DNA of 64,000 bases, from positions 868,001-932,000 of the forward strand of contig JAOWBW010000044.1 in the NCBI GenBank assembly GCA_026119855.1. The letters are read 5' to 3'. Both the position numbers and the translations under genes were made by a program. Source of the stretch: Campanula takesimana (taxonomy: Eukaryota > Streptophyta > Magnoliopsida > Asterales > Campanulaceae). Positions 62,586 through 64,000 of this stretch are shown here, one piece after another. The notes under the pieces are model-generated. The model saw only the letters and a program-made list of their open reading frames with translations, was not told where the DNA came from and ran no database searches. Positions within the stretch are counted from its first letter, which is position 1. Each line of letters starts with the position of its first letter.

Positions 62586-64000
62586 AAAATTCGACCTGAA
62601 TTTTAACGAGACTTACCCGAAAGACCAAATAGCTACGGGTACGATAGTTCCGCCATTCCTTGTATTCCTCAATTATCCAATCTAATCCACTAAAAGGTAT
62701 CCTTAAATAATGCTTACGATAACACCACCTCTCGAACCGAATCATTCCATCATTATCTTCATTATTAATCGAAATCCGTACTCAATCATCGAAGGATCCA
62801 AATTAATTCCACACATAATTCTCGAGGTATCTCAAGCTTGCCTTATTCATAACCTTAACTACACCGCAAAGGTACTTCCATTTGTAAATCGCATACTTAG
62901 TATTATTCCCCAGAAATTCAAAACATTACCATATCGAGCTAAATTAGCTTTTTAAAATATGAAGAGCTAAAGAAATTTTCCATCCCCATAATATTCACCA
63001 AAGGCTATATCTCTAAGGATTCCCATTATAGTGCTCTCTCTCTAGGTAGCACCTTAAACTAGGGGTGTAATATAAACCCAAAATTTTAATACAAAATGTT
63101 CACTTAAATCCATGACATAGTACCATCACCACATTACATCAATCTTTGAAAGTTTTAAAACAATTACGAATACTCAATAGTCCGAAAAATAATCCAATTT
63201 TTTTTTTTTATCGTCAAGGGATTTCCTCTAATTCCTTTTCTTGAATTAATAATCCGCGCTTATATATCCCAAGGAAGTTTAGCAATCCTTAAATCTCCAA
63301 CAGCTGACCCAGTGCCAAATCATGATATTCCTTAATTATGCCCAAGTATTGATACTCCACTTCCTCCACATACCCTTGATCCAAATCGCGAAACGCCACC
63401 AAGGAGAGATTTAGGACCATAGAACCACTCTCTAACCAAAATTCAAAATGCCTTTAACATAGATCGAGAAATTGTTACTCTTCCAAAATGTACTTATTAG
63501 TCTTTTCTAACTTAGCACGCTTACCACCATCATCGATTATAAATTCCACCATACACTCATTACCCATAACAAATCGTACACCTTTTTATACTAATCCATT
63601 CCGATGCATTCACGGAGATGTACTAAAAGTGACCAAAATTTTCCTTAAGAGATCCTCATTGAATCCTCAACTCTTATAACCCAACCGATGCCATAAGGAC
63701 ATTGATCTAAATATTAGCACTACAACCTTGTACTATAACACTCAATTTAACCCAAGGTTCTCCCCAATACTAGGTACTATTCAGAAATAAAATAGAAATT
63801 TTAACAAACGATAAATACACCCAATAATTGGTATAGACATCCCATTGTCACCCACCTAAGTTATATATTCAAATCCCAAATAAGGAAAGGTGAGTATAAT
63901 TCTACCCAAGTGAACGGTCTCAAACAGTTTTAAGAATTTAGGAATGGAGAATATAACAATCCCCCTACAACAATAGACTAAAGCATGACATTTCCCTTCT
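62586..64000. other. E internal 2, non-coding part, to window end
   Basis: Aligns with 56910-58370 with small indels. Similarity seems to stop near 63985, where tgacatttccc replaces the expected sequence, possibly another insertion or deletion edge. No gene in the visible part. Confidence 0.7.

Larger units (their letters stand above)
54056..64000 (-). mobile_element. E array: LTR - internal - LTR - internal, Gag-only Ty3/gypsy family
   Basis: Minus-strand elements: LTR1 54056-56892, internal 1 56893-59788, LTR2 59789-62568, internal 2 from 62569 to the window end. Both LTRs are followed (plus strand) by the same purine-tract junction, so at least two units are joined through a shared LTR. 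The left flank is cagca (54051-54055). Internal 1 codes only for Gag, so it is non-autonomous and would need enzymes from a relative. Confidence 0.85.

Overview
The window is repeat-rich intergenic DNA of a flowering plant with a large genome. I see no intact host gene, tRNA or rRNA. Almost every base belongs to LTR retrotransposons inserted into one another. Plant origin is shown by Ty3/gypsy elements of the Tat (Ogre-like) lineage with a second, archaeal-type RNase H and a tRNA-Arg primer site, by plant-mobile-domain (PMD) genes carried antisense inside them, and by a Tnt1-type Ty1/copia element. The species cannot be named from this.

Layout. Tat-A (minus strand, left end outside the window) runs from 1 to 22044: a 76-bp satellite (1-380), a PMD pseudogene (901-3286, +), a small basic ORF (3823-4263, +), pol (4665-7403), then protease, gag, leader, tRNA-Arg PBS and 5' LTR (21051-22044). 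Its RT is split by Cop1 (7404-15906, +), a young copia element with near-identical LTRs, a GTGAA target duplication and one open 1318-codon gag-pol. Tat-A and Tat-B both sit inside Tat-C (+), whose pol shows at 22045-23391 and 36714-37132. Tat-B (23392-36708, minus, duplication CCCAT) is complete but full of stops. Tat-C ends with an antisense DUF7745-like pseudogene (37491-39135), tandem repeats and a 2.4-kb 3' LTR (40691-43108). An older copia fragment (43109-44110) hosts Tat-C and a Tat LTR (44111-45046). That LTR is cut by Tat-D (LTR 45047-46295, antisense PMD and DUF7745-like genes to 54055). Tat-D is in turn hit by a solo LTR of family E (48251-51064) and by a tandem array of E elements (54056 to the end) that code only for Gag.

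Two patterns stand out. First, every family carries a cluster of short, CpG-rich, mostly palindromic motifs near promoters: in the LTR upstream of the TATA box, in the gag leader, and upstream of each antisense gene. The motif is the same at all sites within one element but differs between elements: GGCGCGCGC in Tat-A, B and F, GCGGCCGCACA in Cop1, AGCCGTACGGCT in Tat-C, TGGCCGCSYGGCC in Tat-D, and three different motifs in the three E LTRs. Spacing is regular: triplets about 29 bp apart in Tat-A/B/F, pairs about 22-24 bp apart in Cop1, E and the Tat-D LTR. In family E the cassette has been replaced inside otherwise near-identical LTRs.

Second, Tat-A, B, C and D share sense-strand hairpins after pol or in the 3' UTR or LTR, whose stems vary while staying complementary. 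This looks like a conserved RNA structure.

Relative ages follow from the nesting and LTR divergence by eye: Cop1 is youngest (about five substitutions in 1491 bp), Tat-B is older (about 3 %), and the copia fragment at 43-44 kb is the oldest layer.
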